The notes below the pieces were generated by a model that was given only the letters and a program-made list of their open reading frames with translations, ran no database searches and was not told where the DNA came from. Made by a program: the position numbers and the translations under genes. A stretch of DNA of 30,260 nt from Wenzhouxiangellaceae bacterium (lineage in GTDB: Bacteria > Pseudomonadota > Gammaproteobacteria > Xanthomonadales > Wenzhouxiangellaceae), in contig JALQZL010000005.1 of assembly GCA_023258355.1 (NCBI GenBank), forward strand, positions 1 through 30,260, read 5' to 3'. Positions within the stretch are counted from its first letter, which is position 1; the number at the start of each line of letters is the position of its first letter. Below are positions 1-8,033 of this stretch, one piece after another.

Positions 1-665
1 TGCTTGGGGTGTACTCTCTCGTGTTCGGTTTGATCTTTAGGGTGCGTGTGCCTGATGGACTTGGTGTGCCTTTTGTCGCTTGGCTAGCCGTCGGATTTTG
101 GCCATGGCTCGCATTTTCCGAGGCGGTTATGCGCGCCGCTGGCGCTATCCGCCAGCACGCAGGCTTGATTTCAAAAGTATCGATTGAGCGTTCGCTGTTT
201 GTCTGGTCAGTACTGAATGCTACTTTCATTTTGCATTTGGCAGGTTATTTTGTGGTGTTGTTGGTGATTCAAGCCTTCGGTATTGATCTCTCATGGCTAG
301 CGTTACCTCACTTGGTCCTCATCGTGGCCAGTCTCTACCTCTTGGCACTGGGGCTTGGATTGCTTCTAGCCTCATTTCAAGTATTTATCAGAGATCTCGA
401 ACAGTTGCTCCCCATTGGGTTCACCCTTTGGTTTTTTCTCACACCCATCATTTATGCGCCACAATTGCTTCCTGAATCAGTGAGGGGCTATTTGTATATC
501 AACCCAATGACATGGTGGGTTGAAGAGTTACGCGATGCCCTACTTAAAGGACAGGAGTTACCGGATGAGACCCTGTTGGGTCTGGTCCTATTGGCGACTT
601 TGGTGGGGATGCTGGGCGCTTGGTGTTTTCGAAGAACCAGTCCGTTTTTTGAGGACTTTCTATGA
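1..665 (+). CDS. wzm: Polysaccharide ABC transporter permease Wzm (5' end outside window)
   Basis: Inner-membrane permease of an ABC-2 type exporter for O-antigen or a similar undecaprenyl-linked glycan. The reading frame is open to the left edge (in frame from base 3), so the N-terminus is missing; the GTG at 9 sits inside what is normally an N-terminal part of the family, so I do not take it as the true start. About 221 residues are visible, with several hydrophobic segments, the FWPWLAFSEAV stretch followed by an IRQHAGLISK loop, and FFLTPIIYAP near the C-terminal third, all typical of Wzm/KpsM-like ABC-2 permeases. The stop overlaps the start of the ATPase gene (ATGA), which points to translational coupling. 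Function as glycan exporter is inferred from family plus the Wzt partner with its C-terminal domain. Confidence 0.9.
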   Translation, partial: LGVYSLVFGLIFRVRVPDGLGVPFVAWLAVGFWPWLAFSEAVMRAAGAIRQHAGLISKVSIERSLFVWSVLNATFILHLAGYFVVLLVIQAFGIDLSWLALPHLVLIVASLYLLALGLGLLLASFQVFIRDLEQLLPIGFTLWFFLTPIIYAPQLLPESVRGYLYINPMTWWVEELRDALLKGQELPDETLLGLVLLATLVGMLGAWCFRRTSPFFEDFL

Positions 666-1843
666 ATGGGCCACTGTTAAGCGTGGAAGCAGTCTCAAAG
701 AGCTTCGCTTTGACTGGAAGCGTGGCCCAGCGACTGGGTGCTTTGCTCAGTATTCTACGTATCGGTCAGCCCCAGACCACACAACCAGTCTTATCTGAGC
801 TCAGCTTCGAGGTCCACAAGGGCCAGTCACTGGCGATCATCGGTGGCAATGGTGCGGGGAAATCAACCCTACTAAAGTTGATTACAGGCGTCATGAAACC
901 AAGCACAGGGACGGTTTCTGTGGCTGGCAGCACAGCTGCGCTGCTTGAGCTCGGTGCTGGCTTTGATCCTGAACAAACAGGCTTAGCTAACCTGCATATG
1001 AATGCGGCATTCCTAGGGCTAAGTCCCTCTGAGGTCTCTGAACATCTTGATGACATCCTGGCTTTTGCTGACATTGGTGAGGCAATTGACGAGCCTGTGA
1101 AACATTATTCCTCAGGCATGGTGGTGCGTTTGGGATTTGCTGTTGTTGCCGCCGTCAAACCTGATTTATTAATCACCGATGAGGTCTTGGCGGTTGGGGA
1201 TGAGTCTTTCCAGAAAAAGTGTATTCGATGGATTGAGGGCTATCTTGCCCAAGGTGGGACATTATTGATGGTGTCTCATAACATGTATCAAGTTCAAAAG
1301 CTTTGTAAAGAGGCGATATGGCTGGATGATGGCTGCGTGCGTCATCAAGGTGAGGTCTTTGAGGTCACACAGGCCTATTTAGCGTGGCATGAACAAAAAG
1401 ATGCCAAAGCGATGGCCAGAGAACAAAGCATGGCTGTCAGCGCACCCTATGGCCTGGTTTCATTATCGCTCAACACCGTTCATGATCAAGAGGTGGTGCT
1501 TGAGATGAACGACACATTAAGTGTTTCTGTCGAAGCCAGCAGTCCCGATGGCCGTGCACCTGTTGTGTTAATCGGATTGGTCCGTATAGACGGCACAGCC
1601 ATTTATGGAGTGGCCACAGACCATGACCAATTCGAGATGAGTGTATCTGACGACCACAAGGTCCATGTGACCTGTCTATTCGATCATCTGCCACTTTTAC
1701 CTGGGGCCTACCAAGTCCGTGTACACACCCTTGACCCTGAGGGCTTGCGGGTGCACGACACACTTGAGCAACCTTTTCGAGTCACGGGCAAAACGCGCGA
1801 ACTAGGGTCAGTACGACTATCGCATCATTGGAGCCAGTCATGA
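662..1843 (+). CDS. wzt: Polysaccharide ABC transporter ATPase Wzt with C-terminal glycan-recognition domain
   Basis: ATPase that powers glycan export through Wzm. The 393-residue protein has a Walker A GGNGAGKST at residues 61-69, a signature region HYSSGMVVRLGFAV, a Walker B with the Wzt-typical LLITDEVLAVGDESFQKKC arrangement, and a switch His in MVSHNM. After about residue 250 there is a separate beta-rich domain without ATPase motifs. In E. coli O8/O9a-type Wzt this extra domain binds the modified non-reducing end of the finished chain, so its presence here suggests that export depends on a terminal modification. The start overlaps the permease stop as ATGA, and its own stop overlaps the next glycosyltransferase as ATGA. 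ATPase identity is read directly; the glycan specificity is unknown. Confidence 0.93.
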   Translation: MNGPLLSVEAVSKSFALTGSVAQRLGALLSILRIGQPQTTQPVLSELSFEVHKGQSLAIIGGNGAGKSTLLKLITGVMKPSTGTVSVAGSTAALLELGAGFDPEQTGLANLHMNAAFLGLSPSEVSEHLDDILAFADIGEAIDEPVKHYSSGMVVRLGFAVVAAVKPDLLITDEVLAVGDESFQKKCIRWIEGYLAQGGTLLMVSHNMYQVQKLCKEAIWLDDGCVRHQGEVFEVTQAYLAWHEQKDAKAMAREQSMAVSAPYGLVSLSLNTVHDQEVVLEMNDTLSVSVEASSPDGRAPVVLIGLVRIDGTAIYGVATDHDQFEMSVSDDHKVHVTCLFDHLPLLPGAYQVRVHTLDPEGLRVHDTLEQPFRVTGKTRELGSVRLSHHWSQS

Positions 1844-2673
1844 CAACCATTGTCGTGCCGATATTCAATGCAATAGAGGAAACCGCCACTTGTCTCCAAA
1901 GTCTTGCTGATAGAACCCCCGACAGAGCAAAAGTTATCCTAATCAATGATGCCTCGACTGACCCATCAGTGGCACAGGCTCTGGCTGATATTCCGGATCA
2001 TTGGGTTGTTGTTCATAACGAAAAAAACATTGGATTTGTGGCCACTGCCAACTTAGGGATGGCGCTTGCGGCGCCAGATGATGTCCTATTGCTTAATGCA
2101 GATACTGAAGTGACCACAGGGTGGCTTGATGAGATGGAGGCTTGTTTGGGCTCTGATCCAGCCATTGCTTCCGTTAGCCCACTGACAAATCATGGTGAAA
2201 TCGCCTCTATTCCCTTATTTTGCCAAGCGAATAGTTATCCTGAAGATGCTGAGCGATGGGCGGTGGCTTGTCGTCATTCCTCTGACCCAGCCATTGAGGC
2301 TGTGTGGACAGAGGTGCCGACCACCATCGGCTTTTGCATGCTTATCCGACGCCAGGTGCTTCATGAGATTGGTTGTTTCGATGAGCAGGCTTTTGGCCGT
2401 GGTTACGGTGAGGAAAATGACTGGTGCCAACGAGCCATTCAATCGGGCTGGCGACATGTCCTGTGTGATCGCGCTTATGTGGCGCATCAAGGTGGTGCCA
2501 GTTTTGGTCCACTGGGATTGACACCAGGCGGTGAGGCCTTGCGTCAATTAGCGCAGCGTTACCCCAACTACGAGTCCGATGTTGCTAAGTTCATCAAAAA
2601 TGATCCCATGGCCTCCAGACGACAGCAGATTGTTGAGTATTATCAAAAGACCCCTCACAATAGTGGTTCATGA
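1840..2673 (+). CDS. Family 2 glycosyltransferase
   Basis: Predicted cytoplasmic sugar transferase building the glycan exported by the adjacent Wzm/Wzt. The 277-residue protein opens with TTIVVPIFNAIEET, the nucleotide-binding start of GT-A family 2 enzymes, followed by ILINDASTD and the DXD-like LLNADTE at about residues 84-90. A later stretch, GRGYGEENDWCQRAIQSGW, resembles the ED catalytic-base region of rhamnosyl- and related GT2 enzymes. I chose the ATG at 1840, which overlaps the wzt stop as ATGA, over an in-frame TTG at 1828. Its stop overlaps the methyltransferase start, again as ATGA. Donor and acceptor sugars cannot be read from the sequence. Confidence 0.88.
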   Translation: MTTIVVPIFNAIEETATCLQSLADRTPDRAKVILINDASTDPSVAQALADIPDHWVVVHNEKNIGFVATANLGMALAAPDDVLLLNADTEVTTGWLDEMEACLGSDPAIASVSPLTNHGEIASIPLFCQANSYPEDAERWAVACRHSSDPAIEAVWTEVPTTIGFCMLIRRQVLHEIGCFDEQAFGRGYGEENDWCQRAIQSGWRHVLCDRAYVAHQGGASFGPLGLTPGGEALRQLAQRYPNYESDVAKFIKNDPMASRRQQIVEYYQKTPHNSGS

Positions 2674-3578
2674 GTGACGATAAAAACATCTTGCCATTCA
2701 CGGGCGAGCGGTTCACCCCCGAATGTGTTCGTGAAATAGCCTATGAACATTGGCACCGCTATGCGTGGGCGAAGTCATTGGTTGAGGGATATGATGTCTT
2801 AGATGTGGCTTGTGGTGAGGGCTATGGCAGCTACCTTTTATCTCAGGTGGCACGATCTGTGATCGGTGTAGATAGAGATGGGGAAACAATAAGCCATGCG
2901 CGACACCGTTACCAAGCAGATCAATTGACATTTATCGAAGCCGACGCATTATCGATCCCCGTGGCGGATCACTGTGTTGATCGGGTTGTGTGCTTTGAAA
3001 CGATCGAGCATCTCAACGATCACCATGGTCTCATGACAGAAATCAAGAGGGTCTTGCGACCTGATGGTTTACTGATCTTGTCCTCTCCAAATAAGGCCAG
3101 CTACAGTGATGCCGAAGACCACGCTAATCCCTTTCATTTCAAAGAGCTCTATCGTGAAGAACTGGAATCTTTGCTTGGTCAGCATTTCAATCAATATCAA
3201 CTTTGGGCACAAAAGCTGACTTTCGCTTCAGTGGTCTGGCCACTCACCAAAGGCGCATCTCAGCCTGGAGAATCAGTCGATTGGGCCATAAGTGGTGAGG
3301 AAGGCATTCAAACCGATCAATCTCCGACCTACCTGCCACAGTATTTTCTCGCAATAGCCTCGGCCGGTGATCTAGGGTCTATTGAAAAAGCTCAATGGAG
3401 TTTATACAGCGATCAAGAGGAATCGGTTTATGCGCATTATCGTGATGAGATCAGATTCCACATGCACATCGGAGAAGTCCTTGCCCAGAAAGAAGCCGAG
3501 ATTGAACGTCTGAGGGCTGAGCAGTCAGTGAATTGGTGGCGCCGACTCATGCGGTTGTGGCGTGGTGAGTCAAGGTAG
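2670..3578 (+). CDS. Class I SAM-dependent methyltransferase with C-terminal coiled coil and Trp/Arg tail
   Basis: Predicted methyltransferase of the surface-glycan cluster, 302 residues. Motif I, VLDVACGEGYG, lies at residues 43-53; an acidic residue after the second strand is seen in VIGVDRDGE; a VVCFETIEHL motif and the SSPNK stretch follow as in many methyltransferases found in glycan clusters. The last 40 residues form a short charged heptad-like helix (EVLAQKEAEIERLRAEQ) followed by WWRRLMRLWRG, an amphipathic aromatic/basic tail that could touch the membrane. In WbdD-type systems a methyltransferase with a coiled coil ends the chain and sets its length; that role here is an inference from position and shape. 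It could instead methylate an internal or nucleotide-bound sugar. Confidence 0.85.
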   Translation: MSDDKNILPFTGERFTPECVREIAYEHWHRYAWAKSLVEGYDVLDVACGEGYGSYLLSQVARSVIGVDRDGETISHARHRYQADQLTFIEADALSIPVADHCVDRVVCFETIEHLNDHHGLMTEIKRVLRPDGLLILSSPNKASYSDAEDHANPFHFKELYREELESLLGQHFNQYQLWAQKLTFASVVWPLTKGASQPGESVDWAISGEEGIQTDQSPTYLPQYFLAIASAGDLGSIEKAQWSLYSDQEESVYAHYRDEIRFHMHIGEVLAQKEAEIERLRAEQSVNWWRRLMRLWRGESR

Positions 3579-3584
3579 CCGCCG

Positions 3585-4454
3585 ATGAGCACATCCAGTC
3601 CAATCGGGATGGACAAAGTCACTGTCTTAATTGTTAACTACAACTCAGGGCAGTGGTTGGCTCGTTGCCTCAAGACGCTAGAGGAAGGCCCACTACGACC
3701 ATCTCACTGCCTCATTTTAGATAATGCCTCGAGTGATGGCAGCCTGTCATTGATCAGTGATGAATCTAGCGCTGAAATCCAACGGTCATCGACAAATCTT
3801 GGTTTTGCTGCGGGCATCAATCAATTGGCACAGTCGGTCGAGACACCCTATCTATTAATTTTAAACCCTGACTGTCTACTCCGTCCCGAAGGTTTAGTGA
3901 GCTTGGTGAATGAGTTGGAAAACCACCCTGAGGCAGCCATGGTGTCGGGTCGTGTGTTTAATTTGGATGGGACTGAACAACGGGGCTCTCGACGGTGCTT
4001 GCCCAACCCCGCTCGTATTTTAAAAGAGCTGGCTGGCCACGCACCAGGGGCAGGTATTGATCTTGTTGACCAACCCGCACCAAGCCAACCGGTAGAAGTT
4101 GAAGCTGTGTCTGGCGCTTGCATGCTTATTAAAACCAGTGTTTTCAAAGCCATGAAGGGACTCGATGCTGACTACCCGATGCACTTTGAAGATTTGGATT
4201 TAATGGCCCGTATTCGGCAAGCTGGCTACACCATTCGTCTTGTACCCGATGTGGCGATATCGCATGCAGGCGGCATTTCTTCCCATCACCGTCCATTGGC
4301 GGTGATGCGAGATAAACATGATGGACTTTGGCTTTATCTAAACAAGCACTGCCAAGACTCTTGGCCTATCTGGTCTCGGCCATTTTGGTGGTTGGGCATA
4401 CACCTTCATCGATGGGCGTTAACGCCCATCCTGTGGTGGCAACAAAAACAATGA
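3585..4454 (+). CDS. Family 2 glycosyltransferase, rhamnosyltransferase-like
   Basis: Second GT2-type sugar transferase of the cluster, 289 residues. The sequence KVTVLIVNYNSGQWL at residues 11-25 is the typical start of WbbL/rhamnosyltransferase-like GT2 enzymes, then LDNASSDGS, NLGFAAGIN and the metal-binding LILNPDC around residues 91-97. A SGACMLIKTSVF stretch and FEDLDLMARIRQAGY supply the conserved acidic catalytic region. The C-terminus is rich in Trp and ends in basic residues, suggesting membrane contact. An in-frame ATG at 3609 (before DKVTVL) is an alternative start. The gene lies 6 bases after the methyltransferase and 6 bases before the next gene. A rhamnose donor is only a family-level guess. 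Confidence 0.87.
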   Translation: MSTSSPIGMDKVTVLIVNYNSGQWLARCLKTLEEGPLRPSHCLILDNASSDGSLSLISDESSAEIQRSSTNLGFAAGINQLAQSVETPYLLILNPDCLLRPEGLVSLVNELENHPEAAMVSGRVFNLDGTEQRGSRRCLPNPARILKELAGHAPGAGIDLVDQPAPSQPVEVEAVSGACMLIKTSVFKAMKGLDADYPMHFEDLDLMARIRQAGYTIRLVPDVAISHAGGISSHHRPLAVMRDKHDGLWLYLNKHCQDSWPIWSRPFWWLGIHLHRWALTPILWWQQKQ

Positions 4455-4460
4455 CAACCG

Positions 4461-5351
4461 ATGTCTGAAGTGACCACTGTTTTGGTCCTCGGCGCCACCC
4501 AAGAGGTCGGTCGTGCGGTTATCCAGCGTTTAGAGGCATCGAGGAATCCACTGTTCCATATTCACGCGGTCTCGCGCCAAGACCCAGACAGTGCCTGTCG
4601 GGATTGGCGCCCGACTGATTCAGCCCAAGCCTCGGTCCAGTGGCATTGCCTGGATTACACAAGACAGACATTCTGCGGCCAAGCGGATTACATCATCAGT
4701 GCAGCGCCGATTGGTCTGGTGGGACGCCACTTATCGCACCACAAAGCCTCACCACCCAAGGCGGTCTGGGCACTTAGCTCGGCCAGCACGGATTTTAAAA
4801 CAGACTCTTCTTCAGCTTCGGAACGGGCGCAAATGGCGGCGATCAAGGCATCTGAGGCTGCGATCGTCTCGCACTGTGAGGCAGAGGGTATTGGTTTTCA
4901 GATTTTCAAGACCACCATGCTGTATGGTCACCAAGACCAAAATATCAATCGACTTGCTGATTTAATCAAACGCTTAGGCTGGGTGCCTGTCATCGGCAAC
5001 GGACATCGGGCGCCCGTCCATGTTGATGATGTGGGGCACTTATTTGCCAACGCTTTGATAAGTCACTCGAAGACGGGGCACATGCCAAATGGGGTTTGGC
5101 GTCTACAAGGTGGCGAGGTTTTGCCTTATTCCGTCCTACTCCAGAAAATAGCCGATGCAAGAGGTCTACGTTGTCGCATTGTGCCCATCCCCATGGTGCT
5201 GATGTCTATGTTGCTGACCATGGCGCACGTCTTTAGGCAGTTAAGGGATGTCAATAAAGCGATGATCGCACGTCAACAAATGGACTTAACAGTCGATGAT
5301 GAGCCAGCCCGCAAGCACTTGGGCTGGGAGCCTCGAAAGTTTAGTCCTTGA
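4461..5351 (+). CDS. NAD(P)-binding Rossmann-fold protein, atypical SDR/epimerase-like
   Basis: Predicted 296-residue Rossmann-fold protein at the end of the glycan cluster. Residues 7-20, VLVLGATQEVGRAV, contain the glycine pattern of extended or NmrA-like SDRs. Further on come FKTTMLYG and a HVDDVGHLFANAL region that match the NAD-dependent epimerase family. The usual YxxxK catalytic pair is not visible: where it should be, the sequence reads AQMAAIKASEAAI, so a Lys is present but the Tyr is replaced. It may therefore bind a nucleotide without ordinary dehydrogenase/epimerase activity, or act on another scheme. Its 3' end overlaps the end of ettA on the other strand by 11 bases. The substrate is unknown. 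Confidence 0.75.
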   Translation: MSEVTTVLVLGATQEVGRAVIQRLEASRNPLFHIHAVSRQDPDSACRDWRPTDSAQASVQWHCLDYTRQTFCGQADYIISAAPIGLVGRHLSHHKASPPKAVWALSSASTDFKTDSSSASERAQMAAIKASEAAIVSHCEAEGIGFQIFKTTMLYGHQDQNINRLADLIKRLGWVPVIGNGHRAPVHVDDVGHLFANALISHSKTGHMPNGVWRLQGGEVLPYSVLLQKIADARGLRCRIVPIPMVLMSMLLTMAHVFRQLRDVNKAMIARQQMDLTVDDEPARKHLGWEPRKFSP

Positions 5352-7008
5352 GTGGCTTGTATTTAATTCTTTGCGGCGTGGCATCGCCGACCCGGCGCTT
5401 GAGGTCAGCCTCATAATCAGAGAAGTTGCCCTCGAAGAATTCGACATGCGAATCCCCTTCAAATGCCAAGACATGCGTGGCTATACGATCTAGGAACCAA
5501 CGGTCATGGGAGATGACGAGGACACAACCAGGGAAGGCCAGCAGACCCTCCTCAAGTGCGCGCAGTGTCTCCACATCCAAATCATTGGTTGGCTCATCGA
5601 GCATAAGCACATTGCCACCGCTTTTTAGGATCTTCGCCAAATGCAGCCGATTGCGTTCACCGCCGGATAGTTGCCCCACTTTTTTCTGCTGTTCAGCGCC
5701 TTTGAAATTGAAGCGACTCGCATAAGCGCGGGCAGCGATCCGATAGTTGCCAACTTGCACCTCGTCAGCACCGTCACTGATTTCCTCCCACACCTGACGG
5801 TCATCATTGAGACTGTCCCGGCGTTGGTCGACATAGGCCAAGGACACGGTATCACCGACCCGCACAGTGCCCTGATCGGGAGACTCAGTACCAGCGATCA
5901 TATTGAATAAAGTGGTTTTGCCTGCCCCATTGCCCCCGATGATCCCCACAATCGCCCCTGGGGGAATTTTGAAGCTCAAGTTGTCAATCAGCAGACGATC
6001 TTCAAACCCCTTGGACACGCCTTCTGCTTCGATAACAAGGTCTCCCAAACGGGGTCCTGGCGGGATATAGATCTGCGCCGTCTCATTTCGGGCCTGAAAC
6101 TCTTTCGAGTTCAACTCCTCGAATTGCTTGAGGCGGGCTTTACTTTTGGCTTGACGGCCTTTGGGGTTAGTGCGCACCCACTCCAATTCTGATTTGATGG
6201 TGCGCTGGCGTGCCTCTTCTTGTTTTTGCTCCATCGCCAAGCGCTGTTCTTTTTGCTCAAGCCAGCGACTGTAATTGCCTTCGAAAGGAATGCCATGACC
6301 TCGGTCCATCTCCAGGATCCATCCAGCCACATTGTCTAAGAAATAGCGATCGTGGGTCACCGCGATGACTGTTCCTGGGAACTGATCCAGAAATCGCTCT
6401 AGCCAAGCCACCGATTCGGCGTCGAGGTGGTTGGTTGGCTCATCGAGGAGCAACATATCAGGCTTAGACAACAACAGCCGACACAGGGCCACACGGCGGC
6501 GCTCACCACCAGATAGCTTAGCGACTGGCGCATCCCAAGCAGGCAGTCTCAATGCATCAGCCGCCACCTCTAAAGTACGATCTAGCTCCCAACCATCCAC
6601 AGCATCAATTTGATCCTGTAGCTCTGCTTGCTCTGCGAGCAGGGCATTCATGGCCTCATCATCCATGCTGTCGCCGAAAGCAAGAGAGATCTCATCGAAC
6701 CGCGTGAGTAATGCCTGGATATCTGCGACGCCCTCCATCACGACCTCCCTGACCGTGGCAGATTCGGGTAACTCAGGTTCCTGTGGCAAATAACCGATCC
6801 GAATGTTGGGTTGAGGCCTTGCTTCCCCATCAAACTCCGAGTCCACACCTGCCATAATCCTCAAGACAGTGGACTTGCCGGCCCCATTCAGGCCAAGCAC
6901 GCCAATTTTGGCGCCCGGAAAAAACGACAACGAGACGTCTTTGATTAACGTCTTATTGGGTGGCACCGTTTTGCTCACTCGGTGCATAGTGTAGACATAT
7001 TGGCTCAT
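5341..7008 (-). CDS. ettA: Energy-dependent translational throttle protein EttA (ABC-F)
   Basis: ABC-F ATPase that binds the ribosomal E site and gates the first steps of elongation according to the ATP/ADP ratio. It has two ABC modules and no membrane segment. Module 1 has GLNGAGKST, LSGGERRRVAL and LLLDEPTNHLD; module 2 has GGNGAGKTT, LSGGERNRLHLAK and LMLDEPTNDLD. Between them lies the Lys/Arg/Glu-rich linker (about residues 245-300) that reaches into the ribosome. From the ATG at 7008 (MSQYVYTMHRVSK) the protein is 555 residues, the length of E. coli EttA. An upstream in-frame start at 7056 would add 16 residues not seen in the family and would overlap the divergent gene. The gene stands alone on its strand and is probably constitutive. 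Confidence 0.96.
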   Translation of the reverse strand: MSQYVYTMHRVSKTVPPNKTLIKDVSLSFFPGAKIGVLGLNGAGKSTVLRIMAGVDSEFDGEARPQPNIRIGYLPQEPELPESATVREVVMEGVADIQALLTRFDEISLAFGDSMDDEAMNALLAEQAELQDQIDAVDGWELDRTLEVAADALRLPAWDAPVAKLSGGERRRVALCRLLLSKPDMLLLDEPTNHLDAESVAWLERFLDQFPGTVIAVTHDRYFLDNVAGWILEMDRGHGIPFEGNYSRWLEQKEQRLAMEQKQEEARQRTIKSELEWVRTNPKGRQAKSKARLKQFEELNSKEFQARNETAQIYIPPGPRLGDLVIEAEGVSKGFEDRLLIDNLSFKIPPGAIVGIIGGNGAGKTTLFNMIAGTESPDQGTVRVGDTVSLAYVDQRRDSLNDDRQVWEEISDGADEVQVGNYRIAARAYASRFNFKGAEQQKKVGQLSGGERNRLHLAKILKSGGNVLMLDEPTNDLDVETLRALEEGLLAFPGCVLVISHDRWFLDRIATHVLAFEGDSHVEFFEGNFSDYEADLKRRVGDATPQRIKYKPLKD

Positions 7009-7014
7009 GGCAAG

Positions 7015-7034
7015 CATGATACCAATGTATCGTG
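7015..7034. promoter_or_regulatory. Imperfect 20-bp palindrome between ettA and the divergent dehydrogenase gene
   Basis: CATGATAC, a 4-base spacer CAAT, then GTATCGTG: arms of 8 bases with one mismatch. It occupies the middle of the 47-base space between the two divergent start codons, where the promoters of both genes must lie. A TATCAT-like -10 element for ettA overlaps the left arm. It could be an operator for a dimeric regulator, but no regulator gene is adjacent. Palindromes of this size can occur by chance. Confidence 0.3.
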
Positions 7035-7055
7035 AGAAAAGGCGAAGCTTGAACA

Positions 7056-8033
7056 ATGCATATTTTGGTCACAGGCGGAGGTGGATTTCTTGGGCAGGCC
7101 ATCGTTCAGCAGCTGCTAGCGCGAGGTGATCAGGTCCAGGTGCTCAATCGCCGCCATTATTCGGGACTTGAGGCCAAAGGCGTTCGGTGTCTCTTGGGGG
7201 ATATCGCAGACCCTGAGGCTGTCATGACCGCCTGTCAAGGCGTCGATGCGGTGATTCATGTGGCAGCCAAGGCCGGTTCAGGGCTCTATCGACCCGATTT
7301 CTATCAGGCCAATGTGGTGGGCACAACCAACGTCTTAAAGGCCTGCCAAGCTCACGGCATTCGGTATTTGGTCCATACCTCCTCACCCAGCGTGGTTCAC
7401 TCTGGGCAAGATATCGAGGGGGGTGATGAGTCCCTGGCTTACCCTGACCACTACAGCGCGCCTTATCCAGAGACCAAGGCGCTCGCCGAGCGAGAAGTCT
7501 TGGCAGCCAATGGTGAAAATCTTCGCACCTGCGCTTTGCGGCCACACCTAATCTGGGGGCCGGGGGACAATCAACTGCTGCCCAGGCTAATTGAAAAAAA
7601 CCGTGGTCGAGGCATTCGCCTTCCTGCCCCTGACAAACGAATTGATGCGGTATACATTGAGAATGCCGCCCATGCCCACCTGTTGGCGCTCGATGCGTTG
7701 ATTGAGGGAACCGCCGCCGCGGGATCTGCTTTTTTCATCAGTAACGATGAACCCATGCCCATAGAGGACATCATGAGGCAATTGCTCTTGGCCGCTGACC
7801 AAACACCCCATATTCAGTCGATCTCGCCCAAACTGGCTTGGATGCTGGCCTCAACGATTGAGTCGGTATGGCGGTGGACCAAAAGAAGAGACGAGCCCCC
7901 GCTGTCTCGGTTTGTCGTGGAGCATTTGGCCACAGCGCACTGGTATCAGATCAATCGAGCCAAGGAGATTTTGGGATATCAGCCAAGGATCAGCATGGCT
8001 CAGGGCTTTGATCGCTTGCGTGAGCGCCAGTAG
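7056..8033 (+). CDS. NAD-dependent dehydrogenase of the 3beta-HSD/OleD-like extended SDR family
   Basis: Predicted cytoplasmic oxidoreductase, 325 residues. The N-terminus MHILVTGGGGFLGQAIVQQL is a TGxxGxxG NAD(P) site; GDIADPEAV, VIHVAAKAG and NVVGTTNVLKAC follow in order. Catalytic residues are visible: Ser in HTSSPSVV (about 109-110), Tyr137 and Lys141 in YPETK. ALRPHLIWGPGD is the signature seen in 3beta-hydroxysteroid dehydrogenase/isomerase-like proteins and in OleD, which reduces 2-alkyl-3-ketoalkanoic acids in olefin synthesis. No oleA, oleB or oleC homologue is in the window, so the substrate is left open. An RBS-like AAAAGGCGAAG lies just upstream. Its 3' end overlaps the convergent kinase gene by 34 bases. 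Confidence 0.88.
   Translation: MHILVTGGGGFLGQAIVQQLLARGDQVQVLNRRHYSGLEAKGVRCLLGDIADPEAVMTACQGVDAVIHVAAKAGSGLYRPDFYQANVVGTTNVLKACQAHGIRYLVHTSSPSVVHSGQDIEGGDESLAYPDHYSAPYPETKALAEREVLAANGENLRTCALRPHLIWGPGDNQLLPRLIEKNRGRGIRLPAPDKRIDAVYIENAAHAHLLALDALIEGTAAAGSAFFISNDEPMPIEDIMRQLLLAADQTPHIQSISPKLAWMLASTIESVWRWTKRRDEPPLSRFVVEHLATAHWYQINRAKEILGYQPRISMAQGFDRLRERQ

Noticed and set aside
1828..1839. TTG start for the first glycosyltransferase
   Set aside because: ATG 1840 gives the same ATGA overlap seen repeatedly in this cluster and a normal GT2 N-terminus.
7009..7056. Longer ettA starting at 7056 on the minus strand (571 residues)
   Set aside because: The extra 16 residues are not part of the family; ATG 7008 gives MSQYVYTMHRVSK and 555 residues as in E. 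coli, and the longer form would collide with the divergent gene's start.
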